Shown piece by piece: positions 1 to 12,933 of a DNA stretch of 64,000 bases (positions are counted from its first letter, which is position 1; each line of letters starts with the position of its first letter). A model generated the notes under the pieces. That model did not search any database. It was not told the origin of the DNA and saw only the letters and a program-made list of their open reading frames with translations. The stretch lies in assembly GCA_029721435.1 (NCBI GenBank), contig CM056583.1, forward strand, positions 49,951,620 to 50,015,619. The letters are read 5' to 3'. Made by a program: the position numbers and the translations under genes. This stretch comes from Gymnothorax reevesii (taxonomy: Eukaryota > Chordata > Actinopteri > Anguilliformes > Muraenidae).

Positions 1-1400
1 GATACAGTCACAATTCTTAAAATATGTTTGACGTTATAATGGGCTGTCAATCATTTTGTCCTGTGGAGAACAGGCCCCGTGGTTTCCATAGAAAACAGAA
101 TAATCTTTCTACCAATCAGGATACATTTTTTTTTCCCCAGCTATGAGTCTACCCAAAATATTGAACAAAGACAGTCAGCGTGTCAACGAATCAAAAAGAA
201 CGGTGATGATCCACTGTAAAATGTATCAATAGGACACAGCTTTCCAAAAATCCCAAAAGCTTTTCATCGGTGAAGGCCTGTTGGAAAGATAAGAGAGGAA
301 TAAGCGGTCGGCTTCTCCAGGTTCCAATGGGCTGTGATAGGGAGCAAGCTGTGATCACAGGCACACAGCATGTGGTCTTTATCGGTCCACATGGGGCTAG
401 GCAAGGCGCACGACCCTTAATGACTTCCCCGAATCCGAGTACTCCCTGACAAAAGGGGTCACATGTGCGACTCTTGCCGCCCGTATTCAGCAACAATGCA
501 CACCAATTAGAATCCAGCAGACAAGGTCATCACAGGTCTCAATTAATAGAACAGGATGGTAAATTACGTAATGATGCTCTGCGGCACCACCTGGTTTACA
601 AGTACCCAACTGTTTTCGGTGATTCGTGTGGCTCAGGTGGTCGTGGTCACCGAGTCGCCGTACAACTGCAAAAAAGATTTACGGACATTTTTTTTTAAAT
701 CCATAAATCCTGTCTTTACTTAGGAAAATTGTATAGCGCAGAGCCTGAAAGTCGCGTCAACTTCGCTGAATCAATATTCATAAAGTTTGTCTGGTCTCTT
801 TTTGTACCGTTTTATATTTCCATCACATTTCCAGTCTAAGCACTTTTAAACAGCACTTTTCATCTGCCAGTGATCACACAGCTGTCACAGTGATATACAG
901 TGAACTACTGAAATGGGCTTTGTTGAAATGTGGTAATGTGCAATAACAATTCATTCGTGAGACTCAAATACGTTCCAGTGAATAAAGGAGAAGATTCTGC
1001 AAATTCCTCAATAATTTCACAAAACACGCCTATGTGCATTTGAATGAGGCAAAAATCAAAAGTAATACTGCTATGTTATTTAAACTGAAAACTTCTCACA
1101 AAACGGTGAGTGAGTAATTTAGCCGGAAACATGTTGATATCTTTGCCACTTTCTGTGTGCCAGAAGTCTGTGATTAATCCAAATGTTTCATTGGTTAATG
1201 AATCCAAATACATTTACTGGATGAATCCGTTTAAGTGAGTCATTTTCTACATTTCCTGTAACAGCCCTGTTGAGTGACAGACTGATTGAAAACTGTTTGC
1301 AAACAGTAGGCTGTTGGCAATTAGCCATAAGTAATGGCAGGATATCTCAGATCTTGATTTAGTGAGGGGGCAGAGGGTAATCACAGCATACGCAAACACA
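1..1400. other. Unique non-coding stretch
   Basis: No supported gene is seen. The two open frames near the left edge (191-496 and 465-698, opposite strands) overlap each other and have neither recognisable domains nor codon-like composition. The sequence is ordinary AT-rich fish non-coding DNA without clear inverted or tandem repeats. Confidence 0.6.
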
Positions 1401-1884
1401 CAAAAAAATTACATTGGCAACATACGAACTTCTGCTTCTTCTGCCACCAACGAGACATCGTCATAAACGCACAAACACACAGACACAAACACACAAATTC
1501 ACGCGCACAGGTGCATACACACACAGACACGCACACACACATGCGCAAATGCACAAAGACAGTCACAGACACTCACACACATGTTTTCACACACACACAC
1601 ACACAAACACAAACACACCTCCGATAGCCCTCACCCCTCCCACACACACACCCGCGATAACCCCTCAACCCAACACACACACACACACACACACGCACAC
1701 ACACACACCTGCAATAGACCCCCCCCCCCCACACACACACACACACACCTGCACAAACACACACACACCTGGATTGGCGTATTGACCCCTCACCCTCCTC
1801 CCCCACACACACACACGCACAAACACACACACACCTGGATTGGTGTATTGACCCCTCACCCTCCCCCCCCCACACACACACACC

Positions 1885-1922
<38 letters not shown>

Positions 1923-1935
1923 CGCGCGCCTGCAC
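1400..1935. repeat. (CA)n microsatellite with an embedded 65-bp minisatellite
   Basis: The block is almost pure CA/ACAC dinucleotide repeat, interrupted by C-rich segments. A 65-bp unit beginning ACCTGGATTGG occurs at 1767 and again at 1832, each holding the CA tract, a GTATTGACCCCTCACC segment and a run of C. A shorter relative (ACCTGCAATAGACC plus poly-C) lies near 1707. Several overlapping frames on both strands run through it and encode only His/Thr or Cys/Val repeats; these are by-products of the dinucleotide repeat and not proteins. Confidence 0.95.
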
Positions 1936-4900
1936 ACATGCATACAGAAACATCACATCAACTTGAGCGCTGCATGATAAAATCTGACTGCATAAGGTCC
2001 ATGAGCTGGGGCCAGGCTGTTCATCAACTGTGGGCAAATTAACAGAGCACTTAATAAACACTCTGGCACTATAACCCCATCTGAGGAGTCCTCTCAGACA
2101 TCAGCACGTCGCCCTGAGTGGTCGCTGATTCGGCCCTCAATGGGCGGGTGGGTGTATGGCAGAGCGGATCCCCCCTCTCAAAAAAATAAACTATTATGAG
2201 AGTGATGCAGGCAGGGACAGATGGGGGATCAGGCAGCGATTGTGATGGAAATGAGAGTCGGGGATCTGACCCTTTGAACGTGCGGCGCTTTTTGTCCCCC
2301 CTCATCAGCTGCCTTTAATGTCAGTGGGTCCGCGTGCTCGCTTCTGTTTGTTATTCAATTCCCCTCATCCCCTCCTCACTCGCATCCCTGCGCCTCCGAG
2401 CTCCCCCCCCCCCCTTCTCAGCCGGGCCTATTTACACCGCTGAGCTCCTGCCAGAAAACATCAGCACGCACCCCGGATAGCGCGCCACACTCCTTAATGC
2501 AACCTGAACTGGAGCTGTTTAATCCGGGCGGCAGGCGGAGACGGACTCGCGCACCCAAAGCCGGCTCCTCCATTTCGTTCACTCGCTGTGACTTTTATTG
2601 CATCTGAATTGATGCATCCCTTGATGAGATGTCATAAAAAATCCACACAATTCACAATATTTCATAAAACAATGCCCCACCGTGAAACTTTCTTTCGCTT
2701 ACGCTTGACATCCTATCAATAACTACAGTTGCTGGATGGCTTATTTACTGAGCGCATTAATGGTAAACGCCTCGCTAAAGAGAACAACAGTCCACCTGGG
2801 AATCAAGCCTACCTTTTTTTAGGCTTCGGGGCACTTTCTAAGCCACAATGTTAATGAGTGGCTATAAAATATGCATGTTATTGAGGAAGCACATTGGTCA
2901 CTCCCAACTTTTTCATTTCCATTTTTTAGGGCATATGCTGCCCTAATTATTCTGTAAGCCTTGAAAACCACTTTCGTAGCAAAATCATTCAGGTCAAAGT
3001 ATCACTGCAAAGTTCTGCAAATTCATCACTATCATTATTAAAATATTCCCAGTCCGTTACAGATTGTCCATGGTACATACACGCCGTCTGTTTGTTATGT
3101 ACTATATGTTTATATTGAGAATTCAAACAATTTCTAACAAATCATTGCACTTAAATGCTCTGTGACATAAATATGGATGTCATTTACAAGGACATACAAA
3201 AATATTTTTCAATTCCACATTGTCTAATGACAATAAATGGCAAATGTGTAACATTTTTTCTCTTGATGAAAGTGCAGCAAACCATTTTTTCCCTGCTGTT
3301 TCTCTGTAATGATTTTTTCACATAAATCACAAAATTTTAAAATTTTGACAATCTTAATGAAGACATTCGACAACAGAGGGGGAATGCATACTCTCATTCA
3401 AATTTTTCACGAAAGCCTGCGCTTTCCTCGCTGCAAACAAGACCAGGAATAAGGACATGGAGGCCTTGATGCATTGATGCAAGAAGGAAACTCCTTGTTC
3501 ATCTTTCACTTCCCTATCAGCTTTTCTGCTGTCCACATACACAATTTTTCCAACCTAACAAAATCAATTTTACTGCATTTTGGCAAATGTTACGCACAGT
3601 ACATTTTAAAGCAAACCCCGGAATAACTGCCGCGAGATCAATCCGATGGAGACGGCCTGGGCGGAACAGATAGATAGGAAACATGGTATGAAAGAGATGG
3701 GGAAGGAAGGAGGAAGCCAATCTTGTGTGCGAGTGTGTGACCATTTTGCATACCCAATTTCATGGTGTTGGTGCATTTGGCGAAGGGGTAATGGGGGGGG
3801 GGTGAATTCTATAATGTGAATAATGCAAATATTGTCACACTGGGCTGTAATATGCAATACAAATAGAATGATATACAAAGTAGAGTCATTTACAGACCGC
3901 ATGACCCTTGCTCCTGGAAGTTGAAGGGAGATACAGCAGAATGGAAAAATATGACTGCAGTTGTTTGTGAATTGTTTTCCTCTACACTAATCCAATTTGT
4001 ATTTCCAAATCAAAGCGTGACCCAGAGGGAAAATTCACAACACCGGCATTTATTTCATTTTAAAACAGCTAATTAACTACACTACAACAATGACAACGTC
4101 AATAAGCCGGCTCGCTCCATTTCAAGTTTGCAAATAAGCGTTAGGACAGAGCAAGTTTTGAAAAATGTATTGTGTGGAATGACCTGTATTTCAGTGCGAG
4201 CCGTTCCCTTTGTCACACACATGACCTCACACACACACACTCACTTGTATTTCCATGTTTATGAAGACATTACATTGGCTTCCATTCATTCTCTGTGTCT
4301 CTACAGCATTTCCATAAACTTAACAATAAGCAACGTAAGCCTAACCAAAAACCTTGCTCTAAACATTATCTATCCTGTATTCTAACCTTAACTAATAAGT
4401 CACAATATTCCTTTGTAGTTGTGAGGACAGGTGAAAATGCCTTCACTTCCCAATAATGTCCCCACTCTGTAGGAAAAATGTTTTCTAGTCCACACTGTGT
4501 AAAAGTACAAAAACACACACACACGCACGCGCACACACATGCATCCACGCCCAGGCCTGTAGCAGGAAGACCAATATGCAGGCACCTGATGCTGTCCTGA
4601 GAGACTCCCTGTCCCAGGCAGCTGGCAGCCCATGATAAATGAGGGCAGTTCATGACACAAAGCGCTGTCCGTCCAGCAGCTCGTCAGCCGCATGCTGATC
4701 GCCACCCTGGCATAATCATGACTATCCGAAATCATTAAGGAGCCCTATGGGAGGGGGCCATCGCCTCGCCTCGCCTCAGCGGCCACATGGCATCGGTGAT
4801 TTACGGCGGTCTGAGGGCCACGCCAGGTATGAAAACCATCCGCCCGAGTCCTGCTGAGCTCCATTTACATTTCGAGCGGCGAAACGCGCGCGGTGTAGCC

Positions 4901-5324
4901 AATTTGCCCGCATTCAGTTTGCCCATTTTCACCTGTGCTGCGTGTTGGTCATAAAACGCATAATAGCCTGTAGTTTATTTGTGCATTTATCCGTAATGTT
5001 TCTCAATGGGATTTTGCGAAGTGAAGCACTCTCGCTTTTCATGAGTTGTAATTATAATTTGACCTCATGAAAACGCTCTTATTCTGAGCAGTGGCATGAG
5101 CTGAAAAGGAAGAGCGGGCAGGCATAGCACTGTGATCCAGCTGGATTCGGGCCATTTTCCTGTCTGTGAGTTTTATACAGTCAAATTTGAGAGGTAGAAA
5201 ATTTGGATGAATGATGCCGCTAAATTTGTACATTTATACCTTTGAAAATTTTCCTAGCCTAGGCAGGACAGGAGCAATGAATAATCTTACTGAAATACGC
5301 AATTTTTGATTCATGATTTGGTGC
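1936..5324. other. Unique non-coding stretch with CpG-richer patches
   Basis: No exon could be supported. Around 2320-2800 and 4740-5040 the sequence is richer in GC and CpG than its surroundings and keeps homeodomain-like ATTA/TAAT cores, which makes these patches candidates for conserved non-coding or regulatory DNA; that is inference only. Short homopolymers occur at about 2403-2413 (C) and 3794-3802 (G). A short CA/CG-rich microsatellite lies at 4508-4543. Confidence 0.5.
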
Positions 5325-5735
5325 ATGGCCAAAAGTATGTGGACATCTGCTCACGCACCATCCGCGGAACCCCGGGCTCTATGGTGTTTTCAGTCATCAC
5401 ATTCCTGGTATAACAGAGCTAGTCGTCATTAAACGACAGACCAATGCCACAGGGATCTGTTTCTATTCCAGCATTAAGTGAGGTTTGACAGTGATGTTGG
5501 ACATTTATCCCGGGCTCAAAGTTGGCTTTCCAGTTCATCCCAGAGGTGTTTGAAGGGTTCAGATTTAGACCGTGCAAACCAGTCAAGTTCTTCAGCAGTT
5601 TCAATGAACCAGACAGGAAAATTCCCTTTTCAAACAGAAGGAAGTGCAGGATCACCAAGAACAGAGAACATTTGTCCAGTGGAAGCAAGGCTAAACACAA
5701 GCCATGAAAAACATGGAGCATGGAGTGACCAGGTA
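5325..5735 (-). mobile_element. Decayed Tc1/mariner-like transposon fragment, type A
   Basis: The left end GGCCAAAAGTATGTGGACA at about 5330 is the terminal sequence of a common fish Tc1-like family. Around 5530-5600 (minus strand) lies the segment that in intact copies encodes the C-terminal catalytic region, DWPAQSPDLNPIEHLWDEL. Here the frame has been shifted, and an open frame at 5419-5721 reads LHGLNLNPSNTSGMNWK instead. Further family sequence follows to about 5710 (AAACCATGAAAAACA-type). Much of the transposase is missing and the reading frame is broken, so this is a dead copy. Confidence 0.8.
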
Positions 5736-8700
5736 CTTTCGGCCATAAAGTGCATGATTAATGCAGAGGACAACGGTTTGGTTGGAAGGGTAAGTTCACT
5801 TTTGAGCTTTTTTTGCGAACTGCAACAAAGCTTTGGCCGGCCCTATAAACAAAAAAGTCTGTGACTGAGTGAGTGAAGAAGTTACACTATTGGCCAGTTG
5901 TGAGTGATAAAGTCGCACCATTGGTCAGTCCCGAGTGATGAAGTTGCACAGTTGGTTTCTCCAGTGTTCGAGTTTCCCCACTGGCCTTTGCTCTCCACAA
6001 CAAATAGCCACAAATACAGTCCAACCATTTTCAAGGTTTTCACCTACACTACATTTCAAACTTTAGCTCGATGTTATTGTTTGTTAAGGATTGTCCCTGA
6101 CAATCCTGGTGTGCTCTACTGAATATTCTCCATGTTTACAAAAGCTTATAGAAACTGGGCAGCTTTACAGTGTCAGACACCGGGCATTTAGGGATTTGTT
6201 GTCTCCAGCAACAAAATAAACAGCAAGTGAATTTTCAACTTTAAAGCACCCTGCAACTTAGCGTTATGTTTCCAGGGGCTGCGCTCATGAAAATATTAAT
6301 ATATTATAGTGAATATATCTTATTCACAATTATGAACATAAATATTTCCATAACAGTGTTTATGTTGAGTTGGTACTTCTCTCCACAAGCACAGCAGTCT
6401 CAGGGTGCATGTGCCACAGGAAATAGCTTCTACCCAGGATAAGTGAAAGAACTCTCTTCAAATAAACTATATAATATCTTTCAAAACCTCTGGAGGCATA
6501 ACATCTCGGTACAGGCAGCTTTGGAGTTGCTTTGCATTATGAATTAATGGATATTATTCATTTATGGTTCGTACTTGCTTCCTTTTGGCCCAGCAGGACT
6601 GCGATGCCTTCCCTTGGCAATGTTGACTGCCTTTATAATTATGCTAAAATACCCGTGACAAAACTGTCCAGGTTTCACAGTTAGATTCACTGGAGCACTT
6701 CAGGACGCTTTGCTGCATCGCTCTCTCAAGCACATGAAACCGCAGCTCTTACACCGTATGCATGGGGAAAAAACAAATCCCTTTACACGTGACACATACA
6801 TTCATTTTTAATAACACAGAAATTCCTACATTGACCGCAGGTAGATCTCTGCAGTAGGCTCTTTCCTAGGTTCAATGAAATGTATGGCAGCCAGCTCTCT
6901 ATGTACAATGGCCCGGGTGCTACTGAGGGAAAATAACCCATTCATCATGTGTGGTCAAGCTGCAGTTTCTAATACACTGAAATAATAAGTGGAGTTTAAT
7001 AGATAACGGAGGGAGACAGGGAGAGAGATGAAGGTGATACCGCAGCCAGGCCTGCTGAAGACACCGTGGTAAGATAAGGCTGGTAAGCCATGGGGGTGTT
7101 TTCTACTGAAAACAAAGATTCTGCTGGCAGTGCATCATGCGCCGAGAGTGATTCACACATACCTGAGCATAAGAGAGAATCAAAAGCGTAAATCCCCACC
7201 ATAGAGATGTCTTTGCATGACGTCCCAGGTGGTCTTGAGGGTTTTGTTCCACTACAATTCTCCGTCTTTGGCAGGCTTCGTGGATTTTGTGGATGATTGA
7301 GTTTTCAGATAATATTCAGAGTTCCTCAGAAATATACTCTCAAGGCAGCATTCCAATAGAGCCTTGTCTTCAGTGCAGCGAGTCAGTTCTTTTAATGGAA
7401 ATAATCATTTGTCCCTTCTGTTTCTGACAGCTGTACATTAACAGAAAATCAATTCTTTATATTTTAAACAGTTTGTATCAAAATTATATAAGTTAATTTC
7501 ACCACACCTGGTCAAAATGTTTTTCTATCCAATCCCTTTCAAATAGGAAATACGCTGTATGATCTCAATCAATAAGTTTCCAAGCTCAGCCCTGAGGACC
7601 TCCAGTATATGCTGTTTTTTTTCCATTCATATCTGCAGTCCCAGAGTCTTGTATGCTTTTAAAGCACTGAGGGATAATTTATCCTGCTAGGCCACATTAT
7701 ATCAGAAATAACTAAGCAAAGCAAGCAGAATCAGAGTTCACATATTCTGCAAAGAATTATAGAATTACTATTAGAGGATAACATATTATTTTTCTCATCA
7801 CATTAAAGCCTGAAACGCATTAGTTGGCTCCACACTGATGAAAGTGAGGACTCTTAGCCACAAAAACACGCCATTTGTCAAAAAATTACAATTTAAAAAT
7901 CAAGAATCAGGATAATGAGTCTAACCAGGACCAACTTAAGGTAAAGTAAATTTTATGAAATATCTTCAGCAGCCTTATCAGAACACTATTGGTTCACACT
8001 GTTATTTATCCGGCAAGAATAATGAGCACCTGTTTTTGTATTTGTTTCCAATGAAGTACAATATTTTTGTCAAAATGTGTCAGAGAATACAGGAAGCTAG
8101 TTCCACTAACCTCTGTCTATTTTTCATATTTCTGCACATATGAACATGTCTTAAAAAGGCCACAATGCAGTTAACTCGCCAAATGCTTCAGAAGATACTC
8201 ATAAATTAAGTAAGGAATCATTTACTCTCTGTAAGTCTCTGCTAGAATGCATTCTCAGGTGAAAATAAATGCAATGGCAGCAAAGCAAAGAAAATGGAGA
8301 GAAATTTTAAATACTATATCTGCCGAGTACCCCTCCCCCATAGCTCCTCAAACCGTCCAACACTGAGCACTCGAAGCCTAACATGGTGTTCATTCTTCAG
8401 TAATTACTGGAGCCTGGCAATCTGCTGTTGGCGCCGTCAAAAAGACATCAAGCGTCTTCCCCTCGCCAACTGAAACCAATGACAGAATATACTTAATAGC
8501 CGCGAGCGCTATATTTTCAATGAACCATCACAGGACTCTTGACTATAAACTCAGTTTCCCATTACCCTGCTCCCTCAGACGTCCCTTAGATCTGTCACTA
8601 CCCACTGGATCCGTGGAACATGCTGATTAGATCAGTAATTGATGAGTCTGTGGTGAGTAGGGTTCTACCCACCTCATGCTATGAACCACAAACTCATTCA

Positions 8701-8876
8701 TACATGAAATTTAAATGAAGCAGCTGGGTAAAATGGCTTCAACACCCCAAAAAACAACAGTGGCCCCGGTACTTTACCCGATGTCAAAGAGTCCTTAGCC
8801 ACACCTAAAACTGAGTCTCTCATGATCCAGGTCACATTTACAATGTAACACAAACAAGAGCAATCCGAGATTTCTG
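5736..8876. other. Unique non-coding stretch
   Basis: No gene, tandem array or inverted repeat was recognised. Open frames are all below 75 codons and lack family motifs. AT-rich runs occur near 6290-6360. Confidence 0.5.
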
Positions 8877-9096
8877 ATCTCCGCCAAAGGATGAAATTGA
8901 TACAAATGCAAATGCGGATCCGGATCATCACCAAAATTTAATGGAGTCGTCCCTGGACCAAGATCTATCTCTGGTAAAAATTTCATAAAGATCCATCCAG
9001 TAGTTTCCGAGAAATCCTGTCCACAGACAGACAAACAAACAGACAAATAAATAAATAAAATAACGGAGCCGATCGCATTATCTCCTTGGCGGAGAT
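8877..9096 (+). mobile_element. Foldback element F1 with CAGA/CAAA microsatellite
   Basis: The ends form an inverted repeat: ATCTCCGCCAAAGGA at 8877 and TCCTTGGCGGAGAT at 9083-9096. Between them is a body of about 130 bp, then a degenerate CAGACAGACAAACAAACAGA run at about 9012-9050. I recognise this as a short non-autonomous repeat family that is common in fish and molluscs. It shares its layout (inverted start, body, tetranucleotide run, inverted end) with the elements at 12671, 32308, 33839, 34274, 39720 and 57341. Open frames across it are incidental. Confidence 0.85.
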
Positions 9097-10549
9097 AATT
9101 ATAGATAGAAGCTTCTTGAGAAAAAGATGACGTCTCCTAAATTTTAATTCTTTGAAGTACAGAATCAGAAATGCATGATCATCAGGCATAATTTTCAACG
9201 CATGATTTCTGAACTTAATTCTGATGCCACAACTACAGACAACTGACAGCAATGGAGTTTATCAATGAAGAATTTACAAAAAAAGTATCTCCTCACAGGG
9301 TTAAAGAGATCATATGCAATATGATCTGTTAATCATTATCATCAAAGGTAAAATATCTTTAAAATATCTTTCTGATGCTCCGAAGCCAGAAGAAGATAAT
9401 TACATTCTATTTGTAAATACAAGTGACTAAAGCTTTCATGCCCATAAGTAGCTAGTCTTATTGTATCAAGGATGGATTTCCGAGTACATGGTGTCAGGTT
9501 TTTACAGATATAAATTTGAATGACAGCACACACTAATTCGCTGTAGCATGAATTTACCTTCTACATAAGACCATAGCAGGCTCACTGCAAAATTGGTAGG
9601 TTTTATGGCTGATTATTCAAATAAAATTCATGACCGTCCCTATGTGTGTGCATTTTTGTCAAACTAAAAGACATATTTTTTCTAGCCACACTAGCAAAAG
9701 TCAGTGCAAGAGGCAGATCCATCTCAATGAATGCAGTTATCACTGGGTACAAGGTGCTGAACATGACTTGGCTGACACCCGCCTACACCTTATGCAGATT
9801 TGAAAGAGAAGTAATAGCTACAGGCAAGTGAGTGTGTGAAAGGGAAATGGAGGGTGGTTTTCTCTGCCATCATACAGAGGACAGAGGCCTTGTTCTCAAC
9901 ACTTCTAGTAACCAGGAGTAAACACAACCGACCGCAAATCATACATCGACAGTTGCCTCTAATTTTTGTGCACAGGTAGCCAAAGTAGAAATTAAATCGG
10001 CAGGTCTGAGACTACATTATGGGCTCTAATTTCTTGTTGCAGCACAGGGTGGCATAGCCCACACAGCAGTTATTTTGTCCGGTGCAGCCCACGCAGCGGT
10101 AATTCCATGCAGTGCAACACCGTGCGCAGCCACCTTGGCAATTTGGTGGACGGACGTGCACCGAGATGGGTGTGGCGGCGTTGTAGGGGAAGGTATCACA
10201 TATTCATCATGAGGCAGTGACAATTTTGCGGATAAAGCTTCCGCCAAAAGTGCGCAGAGAGCTCGCCAGCTCCAACCTGGTTTACTTTCTGTGCAGTAGT
10301 AATTTGGCTGACCGCCGCACAGTGCGCACATGTCACCGAAACCTCACAGACAGGTTTCCAGAATGTCAGGCACAGTTCAATGCAATAAATAATAACAGCA
10401 ACCACTATTTAATGCAACTATCTGAATCAGCACATAAATTATAGTATCTATATCGATTGTCCTGATGTCAGATCAAAGAGAGAAAGTGAGAGATGTGTGT
10501 GCAAGTGGGCGCATGAGTGCATGTGTAGGCCATGTGGGTATGTGTCGTT
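9097..10549. other. Unique non-coding stretch with short degenerate repeats
   Basis: No gene is supported. Near 10050-10130 there are imperfect repeats around CATAGCCCACACAGCAG and GCAGCCCACGCAGCGG, too diverged to classify. Confidence 0.4.
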
Positions 10550-10693
10550 CAGCTGCTTTCACACCGGACGCAAAACAAATTTTTCGCGCAACTGATTACA
10601 TTCAAAGTCGATGCAAAGACCCGAATACACGCATGATTTTGAATGTAATCTGTCATGTGAAAAATTTGTTTCGCGTCCAGTTTGCAAGCGGCT
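10550..10693. mobile_element. Palindromic hAT-like MITE
   Basis: The element begins CAGCTGCTTTCACACCGGAC and its right half is an imperfect reverse complement of the left: ACAAATTTTTCGCG near 10577 pairs with TGTGAAAAATTTGT near 10657, and ATTACATTCAAA pairs with TTTGAATGTAAT. Total length is about 144 bp with almost no unique core. The start CAG-(N)-CTTTCACACCGG is typical of hAT-type non-autonomous elements in fish. No coding capacity. Confidence 0.75.
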
Positions 10694-11769
10694 TAATACT
10701 ATTATTATCACTTAGGTTTTATCGTTTTTAGTAAGGGAAAGGAATACCGCCTGATTGCTATGAGTTAAGATGGCATTTTGAAAATAAATGTGTAACGTAT
10801 CTTGCATTGTTGTCCATGCATGTTAATCCCAAAATTTTAAGCTGCAACAGGGTGTAATAATAGGAACACGCTATCCATCGTTTCTCTTCCCAATGATGCA
10901 GGCAGAAGAAATAAATGAGCAACCGTCGTATTTCATTCCAACTTCAAAAGTTTGAATGATCTGATGTAGTTTTGTTTTGAAACTCCATTCAAGTTCGTTA
11001 ATGGTAACAATTCACGAATGCCGAAGCTAGCTAGCAATCTCATATTTGTAATGCTTAATAGACACATAAGCGGAGCAGAAAACATGCCTGAATGCAAAAA
11101 ATGCAACATAAACGCATCATGCAGATATACGACTGAAGCTTCCTGGGTTCTCAAGTTGTTAAATCTGCTTTTGTGACAATGACACTAAATTGCTCTTCAG
11201 CACTGGATCTGGGTTGATGTAAGACAGGGGTGTCACTTGGCCTGTGTTAGTGGGGATTTAGCCTACTTGAAATGTTGTTTCAGCACCCCCCCCCCAAAAT
11301 AATTATTAATTCAAAATCATCAATAATTGGAGGAGAATTCCAAATCAGAACCCCACAGTGAAGACATAGCCCACATATCCACAAATCTCTTGTGAAAACT
11401 CAGAAAACATTCAGAGAATTTACCAATTAAAATGAATTAAATATCATTCATTACTGTGCTCAAGCGAGGGATCTTTGCCGGACCAACGTCCACAGTCCGA
11501 GCCAGAAATAACATGCTCGATATACTGCTTTCAACTGAGTCGATGCTAACGGCAGTCCAGCTGTGTTAATTATATTTAAATATTTAAAGTTTGCCATGAT
11601 CCTTGAAGCTTGAAAAATGTATCCTTTGAGAATCAGTGAAATAACAATATCGCTAATATAGATAGGTATATAACTTACAGATCACTATTAAATGAAGAAC
11701 ACAAATTGGCATTCATGGGCGGAAACCTTCAAGAACCCTAAAATGGAGAGAGATAAGTACTATCAAACA
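10694..11769. other. Unique non-coding stretch
   Basis: No supported gene. A poly-C run of about nine bases lies near 11287. The frame at 10933-11154 shows no domain. Confidence 0.5.
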
Positions 11770-12670
11770 CTATTTTATAAACATGCACCGTTCTGTAAAA
11801 TTAGAGTGAAAGGGGGAAATGATCCGTGGTTTACCCCTGAGATAGGTAGCCTTTTTCAATAAAGAGATGCCAACTGGGCCAAGGTAAGAAACACTGAAAC
11901 TGATCCAAATAGCTCAATTTCAGTAAGCTTTGAAATTAGTGTACGTTGCTGATTAATAGTGCTAAATCTGAGTTTTACCTCTCTTAAACCATATAAAACC
12001 TAAATGACCCAAAGAAGTTCTGGAAAATAATAAAATCCAACTGTGGTCAGATGTCCTGAAGTAATCTTCCAACTCACATTATAAAAGATTCTGGCATTCT
12101 GACAGATAAATTAGCTATGCTTAACTGTTTTAATGAGCACTTCATTTCTATGGTTTTCTGTTTGATTCTTTATATCCTGAAATGGCAAATCCTGATGTGC
12201 AACCTGAAAATGCATTCCCTTTGTCTTGTGGAGATGATGAATCTACTGAATGTGTATTTCCTTTACACCTGTTTTTGCCCAGGATGTCCATACAGAGTTA
12301 AAAAAAAAAAAAAAAAGAAATTAGACACAAACAAATCTGCAGGTCCTAATAAGCTTGACCCTTATTTTCTTAAGCTGGCTTCAGATTTCATTTCTGAGCC
12401 TTTGTCATCCATTTTTAACACCTCTTACTTACAATGAGATTCCAAAAGTTTGGAAAACTTCCTTAATTCTTCCTCTGCTGAAAGGAGGGAATCCCTCATT
12501 GTAAATAATTACAGACCGATTTCCAAACTATGTACTTTGACAAAGTATTTGATAAACTTCAGCACTTGTCAGCGCACAAGAAAATTCTAGATGCAAATGA
12601 CTTTTTATCCAAATATCAATCTGATTTTAGGGAAGGACATAGTACTGCCACTGCTGCCCTCAAAGTAAAA
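11770..12670 (+). pseudogene. L2-clade LINE, end of endonuclease to reverse transcriptase start (broken)
   Basis: Translated pieces match the ORF2 layout of fish L2-type non-LTR retrotransposons. At about 11800-11900 the pieces NDPWFTPEIGSLF and RDANWAKVRNT correspond to the linker after the endonuclease. At about 12105-12150 comes LAMLNCFNEHFIS, the pre-RT segment. At 12318-12437 lies KSAGPNKLDPYFLKLASDF, followed in other frames by IPKVWKTSLILPLLKGG and NNYRPISKL, the RT entry motifs. Stops and frameshifts occur throughout, and a poly-A run sits at 12301-12316. The frame continues after an inserted element at 12671-12933. Confidence 0.88.
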
Positions 12671-12933
12671 CAAGAGCCATCTGGCAATGGCGGATCCCCC
12701 CAGCTGTAGGTTGTGTAACCTACAGGTTGTGTGGACAGATGGATGGACCAAAACCCCCAAAAGGCACAACTAGACCATAAGGAGAAGCTCCATACCAAAT
12801 TTGGTGTTTGTAAGTGGTATAGTTTTCGAGTTCTGGTCCGGAAAGGATTTTATTACAGACGGACGGACGGACGAACGGACGGACGGATACACTGGTCGCT
12901 ATATCCCCCCTGCATTATATGCCGGGGGGATAA
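12671..12933 (+). mobile_element. Foldback element F2 with GACG microsatellite inside the LINE
   Basis: The element interrupts the LINE coding sequence and ends with a perfect 9-bp hairpin, TATCCCCCC (12902-12910) pairing with GGGGGGATA (12924-12932). Before the hairpin is a GGACGGACGG run (12859-12888), and before that a body with ACCAAATTTGGTGTTTG. Near the left end lies GGATCCCCCC (12691-12700), an inverted match to the hairpin. A local palindrome, TGTAGGTTGTGTAACCTACA, occurs near 12705-12725. No coding capacity is supported; two short frames cross it by chance. Confidence 0.85.

Noticed and set aside
1414..2061. Open frames of 92-162 codons on both strands over the CA block
   Set aside because: They encode only His/Thr or Cys/Val runs produced by the dinucleotide repeat, and they overlap each other in several frames.
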